From: Sporobolomyces roseus
Taxonomy: Eukaryota; Basidiomycota; Microbotryomycetes; Sporidiobolales; Sporidiobolaceae
Assembly: GCA_016617785.1 (NCBI GenBank)
Contig: JADILM010000010.1
Span: 248,001 to 312,000 of the forward strand
Length of the DNA: 64,000 bases
Direction: 5' to 3'
Below the pieces are notes generated by a model. The model ran no database searches. It was not told where the DNA came from and saw only the letters and a program-made list of their open reading frames with translations. The position numbers were made by a program, and so were the translations under genes. Below, in pieces: positions 44,400 to 55,871 of the stretch (position 1 is its first letter; each line of letters begins with the position of its first letter).

Positions 44400-44920
44400 A
44401 TGGCACCGATCTCGCAAACTTTGACGGCGAAATACTTGAAACGAGCTCAAACGGATGCTGAAGTCGAGGAGGTGCTGGGAGCTTATCTACACAGGTGAGC
44501 ACTTCCTGCACTTTCACACAAGTGACTTCGATGCTGATTACGTCCTCTCCCATCAGCAAACAAGCGAAAGCCACGAATCCAGCTCAAGTTTCGCGAAAGT
44601 TGGCGTTACTCAAACTCTACTTGAATGCGATGTTAGTAGCTGTCCCTTCATTCACTCTGGATTCCGGCCTACTGACATTGATCCAATTCTCTAGAGGACA
44701 ACACGATCAAGTTCAGCGACATCCTCAGCCTTTTCGCACGATCTCGTCACTCGCCGCTCGAGGGGTTCCCGCTGCGAATCTTGTCTTTCCTTCAACTCCC
44801 CTCGGATCCGAGATCTGGTACGAAGCGACGAAAGAATCAAAGAGCTGGTTTAACCGCTCATCTAGCTCCCGAAATACTTCTTCCTCTTCTTCATCCTTGA
44901 GCGGTTACTCCGGTTATTAG
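44400..44920 (+). CDS. Small hypothetical protein
   Basis: Three exons join in frame to about 135 residues: 44400-44494 (MAPISQTLTAKYLKRAQTDA), one from 44557 (KQAKATNPAQVSRKLALLKLY) with a GTTAGT donor near 44,632, and a third from about 44,697 (RTISSLAARGVPAANLVFPS, then GSEIWYEATKESKSWF and a Ser-rich end SGYSGY). I do not recognise the family. The splice joins keep one continuous frame, which is the main support. Confidence 0.45.
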
Positions 44921-45126
44921 TTTCTCTGTCGTCCTCTCCCGTTCGCACTCGCACATAGATACCTCACTTGTTGTAAATACTCTCTTCATGTCGTCTCGAA
45001 GTACCTAAGAGGGAAACGTGAAAGTTGCAGTTGGAATAAGAAAGAGAGAGCTAAAAGCAGAATGAGAACAAAACGAAACCAAAAAGTAGAAAGGGGAATA
45101 ATAGATACAAAGAGGTGAGAAGGGGA

Positions 45127-48100
45127 CTATGCAGTGACGAGTTCGTAGATCGTCTCAGAGGTTAAACCTTCGCAGATGAGGCCAGGTCCGTCTAATCCCC
45201 AAATCTCGGTCCAAACTCCTTCTCCAGCGATCCCCTTCAATTGTCGCTGCAAGCCAGGTAGATTGCCCTTGTCCCACTCTTCAGCCCAGATGAGTTTCAA
45301 TGCAGCGCAAAGACTTCTCAAGCCGAGGAGGAAACCGAGATCGGGCTGATTCGGATGAGTTGGAGGGAAGCGAGCGACGACTCGTCCATCGGGAGCGAAT
45401 TCACCAGGTTCGAGATCGAGGTCGATACCATCTTCAGGAGTAACGAAATCGTCTCCAGTCGTACAGTGAGCGAAATCGATGAGTCGAATCGTAACTTCTC
45501 CGGGTAATTTGTGCTTCTTGCTTCGAGAGCGTCGATGGTGTTGATGATGACGGTGTCGTCCAGCAGAGTCCTTCTCAGTCTGCTGAAGAGGTGGACGAGT
45601 TCTTTCTCCTTCGTTCAATCCTCCTCCTCCTGTTCTCGAGCCAAGTCGATCTTCGTTTGAATCGTATTCGTCGTTCGCATCGGCTGAGCGAGCGCGAGGT
45701 CGAGGCTTCTCCTCGATGTTGCTGAGGTGACTGTACGCTCGAGCGGAAGAAGAGAGGGCCATCGATTGAAAGGGTGAAGGATCGGGCATACTTGACGAAA
45801 CGGCTTTGAGGACAGGACTCGGGTTCGAAGGGTGAGAGAGGACCATCTTGCGATAAGCGTCTTGCACTTCTGGGTCGCCGTCGTAGATGAAGAGGAGACT
45901 GGCGGCATAGAAGCGGAAACGATTCAAACCGTAGACGATCGACGCGAGACGGTAGAGTTGGGTGAGGATGTGAGGAATGTGATAGGCGAGAACGGATTCG
46001 CCATCGTCGAGGAAGGAACTGAGAACGTCGGGGAAGTCTTCGATAGAAACTGATCGACCAAAGTATTTGTCCTGAAAGACGTATCGATCTTCGTTGGTCT
46101 TGTATACCTGCGTGTCATTGGTGTGCTGAATCAGTATCATGTCCGAGGTCTGACAAGAACCTCTGACTCACCTGCATCCCGCAGATTCGTACACCCAGAT
46201 CATGACTTGTCGTTTTCGAACACTTCTTGGTCTGACTCTTCTTCTTCGCTTCAGTCGCCAAGATCCCGTACTGTCTAGTGCCCATCTTGAGATCAAGAAC
46301 ACAAGGCTTCTTGAGATTGCCAGTCAAGTCCTCCATGAGAATGAAGTTCTCTTGTCGAGGGGTCGAAGTTTCGGGTTCGAGTTCATCTTGTGGCTCCTCA
46401 GGAATGGTTTCGGTTTCTTGAGGAGGTGAAGGAGTGACGAGGGGTACAGGTGGAGGTAGTTGAATGTCTTTTGCGAGAGGCGGAGGAGGAGATCTAGGAT
46501 CGGAAGCGACGACAGTTCGATCGACATCCTCAACATCGTCCATCTCGAACATATCTTCATCTCCTTCAACTTCTGCACTACGAGCGCGTAATCGACGTGG
46601 GCTAGATAGGTTAGGTTCCGTGGTTCGTCGTCCGAGAGGGGCACCCATTTCGTTATCGTCGTCCTGCTCGTAATCTCGCTTGATGCTGTCCACATTCCTC
46701 TCCCTTTCCTTCGTAGCTCGACCACTCAGCTCGACTGCGCTATAGCTTTCCCTCAATCCTGGTCGATGCCTCAATCGATCGAGCATCGGATTCTTAACGG
46801 GTGAAGTACCAGGAGTCGCTCCCTCGGTTTTCGCACCTTGATCGTCCTCATCTCCTCCCAGGAGATCACCAGCACTCATCCCTCGCTTCGTCCGTCTTCG
46901 ACTACTCTTCCAACCTCTTCGCTCCCGCTCGTCTCGATGTCGAAGTTTCGGAGAATTGAACACTTCTCGCAAAACTTGGGCGCAAAGTTTCGTGTTGAGC
47001 GTCGTCGAACCTGTTCCTCCTACATTCGGATTGTTGCGGAAAGACGAAGAGATTGAAGGAACGGGAGAAGGAGTGTTGCGTTGCGGGGAGAAGCGGCGAT
47101 GGAGAAGAGAGTGAGGAAAGTGATCGGCGGGTGAGACGCCTCTACCTCGTGCAGCGATAGCAGCGAGATCGGCATCTGTCGGAGTCGAGTTCGGCGTCGG
47201 AGGGATGATGGTCTGAGTAGGAGATAGGAGGGGGAAAGCGGGAACCGAGGAGAGTTGAGTAGGAGTCGCGACGGAAGATCCAGCGAGGGAGTAGGAAGAA
47301 GGTGTAAAGTCGGGAGAAGAAAGGATCCCCCCAGGAGACGCCTCTCCAGTCGTGTCTGGATCAGTTGACCTCCCTCCCGCCAGTTTCTTCCCCAGAGCTT
47401 TCACTCGCTTCCTCGTCGATCGCCTTAATCCTTTCCCTTCTTCCCAAATCATACTGTCTGGAATGATGTGCTTATTGCGTTCCAGAGTGACTTCGGGGAC
47501 CTCTTCTCCGCCGCTACCTTGCTTCTCTCGGAAGATACGGCGAGCGGGAGAAGCGCTGTTCGAAGGGCGTTGTTCCGGAGGTGTTTGAGCGGCTTGGTCG
47601 GCATCAGCAGTGACAGGAGCTCGTCGGTAGGTAACGTTGAGGACACCGAGATACTTCGGAGCGAAGCCAGTGAGACGGGGTGAAGATCGTTCGACAGCTT
47701 CATAAAATTGGTTCTCGTTCGAGGTCAGAGGCTGCGAGCGGAATCGAAATCAGCTTTCAAGCATGACGAGACTCCGGAGAAGCTGGAATCTTACCTTGCA
47801 GACAGCCTTCTTCGAGAACTTGAAGATGTGATTGTGTCCTCCAACTTGATGCCGATAGGGTTCGAGAGGTATAGTACCACTTCTCTTTCCATCACTGCCG
47901 ATCAAATGACCTTTCCAATCATCTTCTCTCCCGGCTTCTCTCCTCATCGAGACTTCACCTCCACCGTTCTGATCCAACCGTTCCTGTAAAGGTCCAACAT
48001 CGACTTCGTACTCTTCCTCTTCTCCGACATCCAACGATTCGAGTGATCCACCTCTCCTCCTTCTCGCGTCGTTGACTCCCGTGATACTCGAAGTACTCCA

Positions 48101-50208
48101 GTCATCCTCCTCCGTTTCGTCCTCGTCCTCTGTCGAGCTGGAAGAAGATTCAGACCAATCTTCTGAACTACTCGTGCTTCCCGTCCAACTATCGTACTCT
48201 TGTGCATCTCCGGCTCCTCCAGATTCATCATCCGTATCGTCAGCTGTTGTCGACGAACGAGAATGATCCCGCCTGCGATGTCCTGCTCGAGAATGACTTC
48301 GAGATCCAGCGATAGAAACGACAACGGAATGACTCAATCGATGAGAACCCTGCTCGTCTTCATCTTCGTCATTGTCCTCGTTATCTGAAGCGTGGAGAGA
48401 GTGAAGGTCGAGGTCGGCGATATGAGAAGAATGAGTGTTTGAAAGGGGAGGAGGGGATTGAAGGAGTTGAACCGATCGATCATGTGACATTCGAGGGGAG
48501 TAGAGGAGTTTGAGGGCATGTGTAGGCTGAGATGGTGGAGCCGAGAGAGTCGAAGAGGGAACGGATGAAGAAGGAGTCGGGAAATCTTCTCGAACTTCGA
48601 GACCCGCTAACGCTTTCTCCAACGAGGATTCCTCCTCTTGAGCTGTTCTCCCCGTCAAGGTTCTTTCCCCTTTGACTGACGCTTCCATTTCGTCCTCGCC
48701 TCGTTCATCGACTGGTGAAGTCGTCCAGTCCGTCGAAATTGGCAGAGGTAGAGCTGGTTCACCCAAACCTAATCCGTTACTCAGACCTTCTGCGATTGGT
48801 GCAGCAGCTAGTTCTGGTACTGGACTTGCGGTGGCGGAGACTCCGGTCGATAAACTTGTTCGAGGGGAAGGTGTTGGAGAATACTGAGAGAAAGAAGGGG
48901 TGAGGTGAGGGCTAGCGGGGCGAGAAGAAGAGATCCCGTTCGGGAAAGGATGATGGTGATGAGGTTGGCCGAAGTAGGAATTGTGAGAGTGTAAAGGAGG
49001 ATGTGGTTGGGCTGTAGAATGTGGAGGATAGACATCTCGATAAGAACTTTTCGAAGGACTAGTTATGTTCATGTTCGAATGAGAAGGTGAAGCTGTCGAT
49101 AGACGAGATGGTGGTCGGGAAGAGGGTCGAGAGGTAGAGTACGGTCGAGGGATAGGGCTGATGATCGTGTTGTGATCGGGAGAGACGAGGGGCGAAGCAT
49201 AGGAAATAGTCGCCGAATCGCTGTATAGCCTTTCGATCGTTCGATCGGACCTATGCGAGCCCGAGTGCTGTAACATCTCCCGTTCCTTCCCTTTGTAAGA
49301 CGAAGTTCCCGATACATTCCTACTTTTACTCGGACTCGAAAGTAAATGTCTCCTTCCCTCTGGTCCGACTCCTCCTTCTTCTGTCGTAGCCAACGATGAT
49401 CCCGCATTCCCTGCTACACCACTCCTCGTCGTCTCTTTGAACAGTTGTAGACTGACACTCGCTTTCCTTCCCATTCCAGAACTTGGTGCACCACTTCCTG
49501 AAGAATGCGAAGAGGACTGGTTGCTGCCATTGTATTGACTTGGAACGGGGGCTGGTCGATGAATAGTGTCGGAAGAACTATGTCTTGATGAACGAGAGGA
49601 AGCAGAAGGGAGGTCGAAAATGGAGCTAGGGGTTGAAGAGGGAGCGGCAGAAGAGACTGGGGAGCTATTGCGAGAGGAGGCGTGACGAGGAGATCGCGGA
49701 GGTGGGAGGAAGGCAGAGGGAGTTACGGGCTCGATTGAGGAAGAGGAGGAGAACGGCGAAGGTAAATCGAGAGGTAACTGAGGTCGAACTGGTAGTTGGT
49801 CTCTACTTGTCGAGGGAATCGGCGGCTGAGTTACGGTAGAGGTTGATGTCTGTAATCGTTGGGGAGAAACCAAGACTGGGTTAGCACGGGTTTCAAGGCG
49901 ATTCTGCCTCAGAAAGAGAGGTTAAGGGGTTGATGTTCGAGTATCTCGCTATCGCTCTGTCTTCGATACGATGTGACAATATGATCTGCCCATTACAGAC
50001 TATGCGGCTTTGAACGAGTTGCGTGTCGAGAGAGAGGAGCAGAGGAAAAGGAGGGGAAAGTGAGGAGGGTTTTGAATCAACCCTTCGTGACGCCACCATC
50101 AATCTCCCTCCTCTGTAATCCGACTGGATAGAGCAAGGTGATGTAAAGGGTATAGAGTAGATCTAGACATACCTGAGGAGACTGATTGTTGAGAGTATCG
50201 CTTCCCAT
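45127..50208 (-). CDS. KCS1: Inositol hexakisphosphate kinase, Kcs1-type
   Basis: This enzyme makes inositol pyrophosphates (5-IP7) from IP6 and controls phosphate homeostasis, vacuoles and DNA metabolism in fungi. The long N-terminal region (exon 49,909-47,7xx) is disordered and Ser-rich; near its end is [19 protein letters not shown], the conserved N-lobe start. The kinase core has the inositol-binding motif PCVLDLKMG (PxxxDxKxG), [30 protein letters not shown] (SLL motif) and RLIDFAHC (the IDF metal-binding motif), then [19 protein letters not shown] first exon from ATG 50208 ([12 protein letters not shown]) joined in phase to [12 protein letters not shown] after a 258-nt intron is the likely start. 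Confidence 0.93.
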
Positions 50209-51144
50209 GTTTCTCCCCTTCTTCCTCCCTTTCTCGACTGACTAAGCTTCGGACTGATCAATGTGACTACTATTCGATAGTAGGTAGCTTGTTTGAGATG
50301 TTTGTGAGTGTTGTAGAGTGGTTGAAAGGTTCCGAAGTAGGAGTCCGGAGAGGAGACTCGCAAATTGATCGAAAGTTGCTAGATTCACTTTACGCCAACA
50401 ACGCTTTGGACTTTCTGGTCAGTCTTGATAGCTTTCTTGAAGCGTAGTGTACGCGATCCGGTCGTCCAAAAAATAACAGGGAAAATCGCACAACTGTATC
50501 CTCGCTTCCGCATTTCTGAAATGCCGCTGAAACGAACCCGAACGTGCAGCGCTTGTTCGACCCACGACGATTGTCAGTCGCCTAAACGAGGGAAGGCGCG
50601 ATGTGAAGCTAGCTTGGTTTCGATGAAAAGCATTCGAACGTGCGGGCAACGTTTCTCTCTAGATGCGAGATTCGCTCGATAGTCGCAACGATCCGAAGTG
50701 TACCGAAGCAGTCATCGCAGTGTATGTAGAGAGCGGTCTGCGGGGCGAGTTCGCTTTCTACCGGTACGAGCTTGTGGCAGAGAAAGTAGAAATCGCGGAC
50801 GACAGGTCGAAGCACTGTGATATTACATCCGCAAGTGATCGGCTACTGTGAGATACGGTCGTGAAGTCTGACGGCGAGGAACGAAGCTAGCCGGCGTGAT
50901 CCTCCTTCGCGAGGCGCTTTCGAATTCGAGGTTCAGTTTCGACTGAAATCGGGGTTTGATGTCGCGGCTGATGTCGTGCCGTCGCGCAGAGAACGCGCTA
51001 TTGGGAGAAAGGGGCTACGTGAGTTGACTATCAGCGCGATGAGCAGAGAGAGTCTGCTCACGATTGTTCTCCTTTCGCAATCATTCCTTTTCTTCTGTAG
51101 GCGAGTTCATCTATTCACACTATTCCCGCCATCACTCTTTCCGC
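50209..51144. other. Gene-poor interval
   Basis: This 936-base stretch has several short open frames on both strands (for example plus 50425-50682 and minus 50419-50649) but none with family-like content, and the plus-strand one stops soon after. It is presumably the KCS1 promoter plus the 3' flank of the next gene. Confidence 0.4.
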
Positions 51145-51896
51145 TCATAGTCCAGGTAAAGGTGGTAGTTCCCCTAGTCTCCCTTCAGGACTAGTACCAG
51201 GAGGTTTAGTCCTCCCTGGTTCCAATACTTTCCAATCATGTTTCCCTTGTTTGAGTTCTTCGATCTCAGACATGGCGATACTACATGCCACTCTACCATT
51301 ACATCAGTTGTTTGCAGATCGTGATGCAGAGGAGAGTGGAAACGTACCGGAATTGATCTCCAGCAAGTTCCATCCCAGAGTAAATTTCGTGCACTCGCTC
51401 CATGTAGTACGTGTGGGCGACGTTTCGAAGTTGAGTAGCTGTGGATGAGTAATGTCAGTATCGCCCACAGTCTTTGCGAACTCGTACATGGCTCACCTTG
51501 AGGTTGAAGAGCTTTCGAACTGTTTTGCGAAACGAAGAAGTCAGCGAACAACGGAGAACAGCACGAAATACCGATCGTGACTTACGCATCGAGCTTTAAC
51601 ACCTTCACCAATACCTTATACGCCTCTTCTATGCGCTGTAGACTCAAAGTTTGACATGAGTTCTGCCATAGTTCTCATTTCAACTCCCGACTCACCTTTG
51701 GCTGGAACCAATCCTCTCCAACTTCTCTTAAGAATGCATGACCCTTCAACATATCACTGACTCCTTTCCAATCCCTGTTGCCCTTCGCGTAGCATCCCTG
51801 AGCGATCAAGACTTTTTGATGAGTTGTAAGAGAGCGGAAGAGCGTGAATTCAGTTGGCGATAGTAGCGAAGGGTCCCCAGGTGGTTGATAGGCCAT
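51145..51896 (-). CDS. Hypothetical protein, possibly a BRD8-type SANT-like domain
   Basis: Five exons can be joined in phase: MAYQPPGDPSLLSPTEFTLF then FRSLTTHQKVLIAQGCYAKG, DWKGVSDMLKGHAFL, DWFQPK; then RIEEAYKVLVKVLKLDA, SKALQPQ, ATQLRNVAHTYYMERVHEIYS and VACSIAMSEIEELKQGKHDW, ending LPPLPGL at TGA 51145. The pattern 'L..A....G..DW..VS..L....... DWF....' with a following helix recalls the N-terminal SANT-like region of BRD8-type NuA4 acetyltransferase subunits, but the similarity is faint. If so it would be a nuclear chromatin factor. The gene lies head-to-tail with KCS1. Confidence 0.5.
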
Positions 51897-52268
51897 TTAC
51901 GAGTGAGCTGAAGGTGGATCGTTCGAGTGAGGTGATTGGAAGAGACGCAGAACGAAATTCGCAAAGTTCAGTGACTTGAACAACGTTGTCGCTCTACTTC
52001 GAAACCTGCTTGCAAGAGACCCAAAGACGTGCTGCAGTGCTAGGAGCCTTCTAGCGAGAGAGTGACTCGTGCTTGCGAAAGTCGCATTCTCGATTTTCTC
52101 GCTTCCTCGAAAACAGTGAGCAAGTCTAAGCATAACGGATTTCCCATCCCAGTAGGAACAATGAACGACAAATAATAATCTACTTGAAAGGAAATAGGAA
52201 GCCATGAACAAACGAAGTAAACGAGAGACGGAGAGAGGGAATAAAAAGTGAGAATTCGCGAAATATGT
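51897..52268. other. Spacer between the GDPase and the SANT-like gene
   Basis: 3' flank of the GDPase gene and promoter of the 51.9 kb gene. One minus-strand frame (51897-52211) is open but carries nothing recognisable. Confidence 0.45.
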
Positions 52269-54344
52269 CTAGAGATCCGCCCTGCAAGTCAAGTGTCCTT
52301 CTACCATCGCCAAAGCTGCTCCGAGAGCCCTATGAAATCAAACAGAGTCGGTCAGCGAGGGATCGTGGATGGAAGGGGAGAAGAATTTCGCTTTGGAAAT
52401 TTGCGAAACCTCCTCTTCGCTTCAATAGTAAAGGGGTCGGAGAAAGTTGTGTTGCTTACCATCCCAGTTCGACGTTCCCCACCTTCTTGCCCATCCAAAC
52501 CTGTCGTTCCTCCTCTAATTCGTAGCCCAAACTCAACAGACTATACATAAAAGTCAAATCGAGACAGTACTCTGGTCGATCACTCAACTCGTCCATCGCT
52601 TCTCGGTTCCCTTTGAATCGGGACCATTTCGGCGATTTCTTGCCGGCGCAGACGTCCGAGGTTAGTTGGCGTAAGGCTGAAATCGAGAAAGGTGATGTGA
52701 GGCCGAGAGGAGCGATTCGATCGTAAAAGTAGGAGAGACTAAACAGCGCTCAAAGCGTGAGTCACGAAAGAAATAGTGAAGGAGAGAAGAGGTTTTGGGA
52801 CTTACGCCCAAACTTTTCCAGCACTGAAAACCTCGGCCATTTTGGGTTGATAAACACCTGCGAACGCGCAAGGAGGGTGTTCACAAGCGGCATCTTTCGC
52901 AATCATGACCTCGACTACCCTCCTACACGCCTCGAACCCAGCACCAGTTCCGACCATCGTAACATTCACTTCGTTCCTCCCTGGAGGATCGAGTTTAACC
53001 AATTTCGTCTCTCCCTCAAACATGCAAGGGTTATGAATCCTGTCCTTCTCTGTCAGGTTCTCCCAATCGATCGAAGTTCCTTTAGGACCTTGACTCCAGA
53101 TGTACGAGAAAGCGACGAGGTTGTGAACGGCTCGACGAGCTTGCATCAATCCGTAACCGAGGTGAGAATGTTGGTAGAGTACGTGAGGCTCTCCGGCGAA
53201 ATCGAGGTCGTAGACGTGATCTCCTGGTGCGAGGGAGGAGTGGGAGGTGGGGTCAAAAATGGGTTCGAAAACGATTTGGGTAGAGGCTCCTCCGAGATCC
53301 ATGACGGCGGCTGAACCGGCAGAGGCGGGTTGATTAGGTCCGATTAAACCGAGGAGCTACACAAAGAAGAGTTGAGAGGTGAGCATGCATTCGAGCAAGA
53401 AAAAGAAAGAGAAGAAAACCTACGAAATTGATGGTAATCCATGCGTAGACACCTGAAATTGAGGAGAACAACAAGAACGATGTGAGTCTTGACTCTACGA
53501 GAAACGAGTGAAAAGGAAAAAGCGTACCTTCATCCTTGCCATCCATAACTACGACACCATCTTCAACGACCGAGAAAGGCCATTCATTCCTCAACCACCT
53601 TTCGGTCTCCTTCAGGATCTCATCACTCTGTCTCTGACCCAACAACCTCAACCCGGCCGTCGCTTTCACTGCCACGGGAGTACAACCTCTCTCACTCTTC
53701 GGAATCCCTTCAATAGCATGTTCCATCAAACCCCTCAAACTCTCCGCCGCGTCCTTCGGTCTCCCCGCATAACTCGACAAGCCAGGTTTAGTCGTATAAA
53801 ACCCTTCATCCTCCAATTTCGGCAGAGCGAGTGGATCCGGATCGCAATGACTGAAAGTGTACAAATGTAATCTCGAACCCGTTGACCCTGCATCGATCAT
53901 CAAAGCGTAACTAGTAGCCTTCTTCCCCGGTGGTGGAGTACATTTCTTCTGACCATCTGAAGGTTGTTTCTGAGGTGAATTCGAAGGGAGTTTATCGAGT
54001 TTGACTTGGGCTTGACCTGGAGCCTTTTCAATCGCTTGATCCGCTTTCGAACGGTAACCTTCCCTACCTCCTCCGGATGATCTCCCGAAGAAGAAGATGA
54101 GGAAGAGTAAACCTGCCGCTGCGACTGCGATTCGTTTAGGAGTTAAATAACGGAATGGATGAGTTGAACTCGTCTTGTCACTGCTGGATGATCCTCCTCC
54201 TCCTTTGAGTCCGTTTCGAGTGGATCCGTTTGATAAACCCATATCTTCTGAATCTGAATCGGAGGATAGAGTAGGAGATGAATGGGAAGAGAGGAGTTTA
54301 CGAGCTGGAGATGAAGTGAGGTTCGGTGGGAAATGTACACCCAT
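52269..54344 (-). CDS. GDA1: Golgi guanosine diphosphatase (GDA1/CD39 family)
   Basis: The enzyme hydrolyses GDP to GMP in the Golgi lumen so that GMP can exchange for GDP-mannose, which supports mannosylation. A cytoplasmic tail leads to one membrane anchor (IAVAAAGLLFLIFFFG), then the lumenal domain with the apyrase conserved regions: ACR1 MIDAGSTGSRLHLYTF, ACR2 CTPVAVKATAGLRLLG, ACR3 region VYAWITINF, ACR4 AAVMDLGGASTQIVF and the later AFAGVYQP segment. It ends EGHLTCRADL. Introns split the gene at about 53,516, 53,420, 52,800 and others. The start at 54344 is conservative: the frame is open upstream (QLPPVRRDQPNISS, LARRSLTSSP), and a 54-nt intron could join it to an ATG at 54,599. Confidence 0.93.
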
Positions 54345-54625
54345 ACGGTGTGGTTGTGATTGTACTGGTGCAGGGGAGGGGGAGGAAGTTAGGGAACGTC
54401 TAGCGAGTCGTGAGAGAGGATCAGCAGAAGGAGTCGAAGGTCGAGAATTGGAAGAAATGTTGGGCTGATCTCTTCTGACCGGGGGTAGCTGTGATGTAGT
54501 CTACAGCTTGATCAGATGCTGGTCGAGTTTGAGAGTGATTGGGAGCAAGACAACTGACAAACTAGCCTGACGAGTTTCGCTTCTTTGTCGTCTTTCCATA
54601 CACCCACCCTCACTCTCTCTAGCTG

Positions 54626-55696
54626 ATGAGCAATACATCACGCTTCATATTCTCCTACAACCCACAAGATTCAGATATTCGAGCACTCGCTTCAATCCTC
54701 CCTTCAACTTCAACTTCAACCTCAAGTCTATCAACAGCCACTCGATCGTATAGGGCAGGACTAGGATCGAGTAGAGACAGAGATGATGACTTCGTACCGT
54801 ATGGACCTACAACTCATAGGAAAGGGGCGATGAGATTCGTACCAGCGAAACAAGGAAATGGATTATTGGGTTCAACTCAAGTCAAATCAGAGCGAGATCT
54901 CAAAGGAAAGGGGAAAGCTATAGATCGAGACGAACAAGGGATCAAGGTTGAGCCGAAGGAGAGAGCGCGAGTGACAGGAGACTCTGTGAAAGGATTATAC
55001 GCAAATATTGTTGGATTACGCTCCTCTACCTCTTCTGGGAGCACTTCGAACGCCTCACCAGCTCGTCCTCCACCTCCACGTCAACTCAAACGACCTCGCT
55101 CGAGAACGTCACCTCTTTCAACACCCAAAAGAGAACCAGACATCATTCTTTCCTCCTCTTCCTCCTCTGAATCTGAATCCGATTCACCTCCCTCTCCCTC
55201 CACTCCCAATTCAGACGACGATATAATCATCGTTGACCCTCTGACCTCGCTCCCTCTCACAACATCTCCCATCATCCCTCCTCCCCCTCGTCGAGATCGT
55301 TTAAAACCTCTCTTAATTCACGAAATGCTTTCCCTCCCCTCGTCTTCGTCTTCTCAACCCCTCGTACCTCCCACTTATTACGCACTCCCCAATTCAAACG
55401 TCGGGTATCGACTCTTACACAAACAAGGTTGGAGGGAAGGAGAGACTTTGGGTCCTTTGAACAAGGAACGAGGGAGGGGGTTGAAAGTACCTTTGAAAGC
55501 GAAAGAGAAGTTTGATCGAGCTGGATTAGGGGTCGTTGGGAAGAGGAAAATGACTGGCGAGGAGAAGGAGGAAGAGAGGATGAGGGGAGTGAGGGAGGAG
55601 AGGGAGAGGAGAGGAAAGGGGACGAGGGGAATGGAGAGGAAACGTTTGGAGGAGAGGAGGGAAAGGAAAGAGTGGATTAGCTATATGAATCGTTAA
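54626..55696 (+). CDS. G-patch domain protein
   Basis: A single exon of 356 codons. The G-patch core is YRLLHKQGWREGETLGPLNK, then GRGLKVPLKAKEKFDRAGLG (aromatic, LL..GW..G..LG....G...P), a module that binds and activates DEAH-box RNA helicases. N-terminal segments FIFSYNPQDSDI and DDDFVPYGPTTHRKGAMRFV look conserved. In between are a Ser/Pro-rich region and two strings, DIILSSSSSSESESD and DDDIIIVDPL, with the pattern of SUMO-interacting motifs. The C-terminus is a long charged helix ending EWISYMNR. It probably acts in the nucleus on RNA. Its start lies 281 bases from the annotated GDA1 start and only 26 bases from the possible upstream GDA1 start. Confidence 0.8.
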   Translation: MSNTSRFIFSYNPQDSDIRALASILPSTSTSTSSLSTATRSYRAGLGSSRDRDDDFVPYGPTTHRKGAMRFVPAKQGNGLLGSTQVKSERDLKGKGKAIDRDEQGIKVEPKERARVTGDSVKGLYANIVGLRSSTSSGSTSNASPARPPPPRQLKRPRSRTSPLSTPKREPDIILSSSSSSESESDSPPSPSTPNSDDDIIIVDPLTSLPLTTSPIIPPPPRRDRLKPLLIHEMLSLPSSSSSQPLVPPTYYALPNSNVGYRLLHKQGWREGETLGPLNKERGRGLKVPLKAKEKFDRAGLGVVGKRKMTGEEKEEERMRGVREERERRGKGTRGMERKRLEERRERKEWISYMNR

Positions 55697-55871
55697 AGGA
55701 CGTTTTACTTTTGTTGCTTGTACATGACTATGCTGTCTTTGCGATGAATTTATATCTCTCACCCGCGAAATCCGCTTTCCGACTTGGCGTTGGAAAAACT
55801 CTAAAAACAGAGAGATCAACCTTTATCTTTCACACTCTGCACCTCACTCCTCACTCTTCAAACGCCTTCGA

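Noticed and set aside
50419..50851. Overlapping short frames, one with several cysteines (CSACSTHDDC).
   Set aside because: The Cys spacing does not match Zn2Cys6, MYND or RING, and the frame stops soon after.
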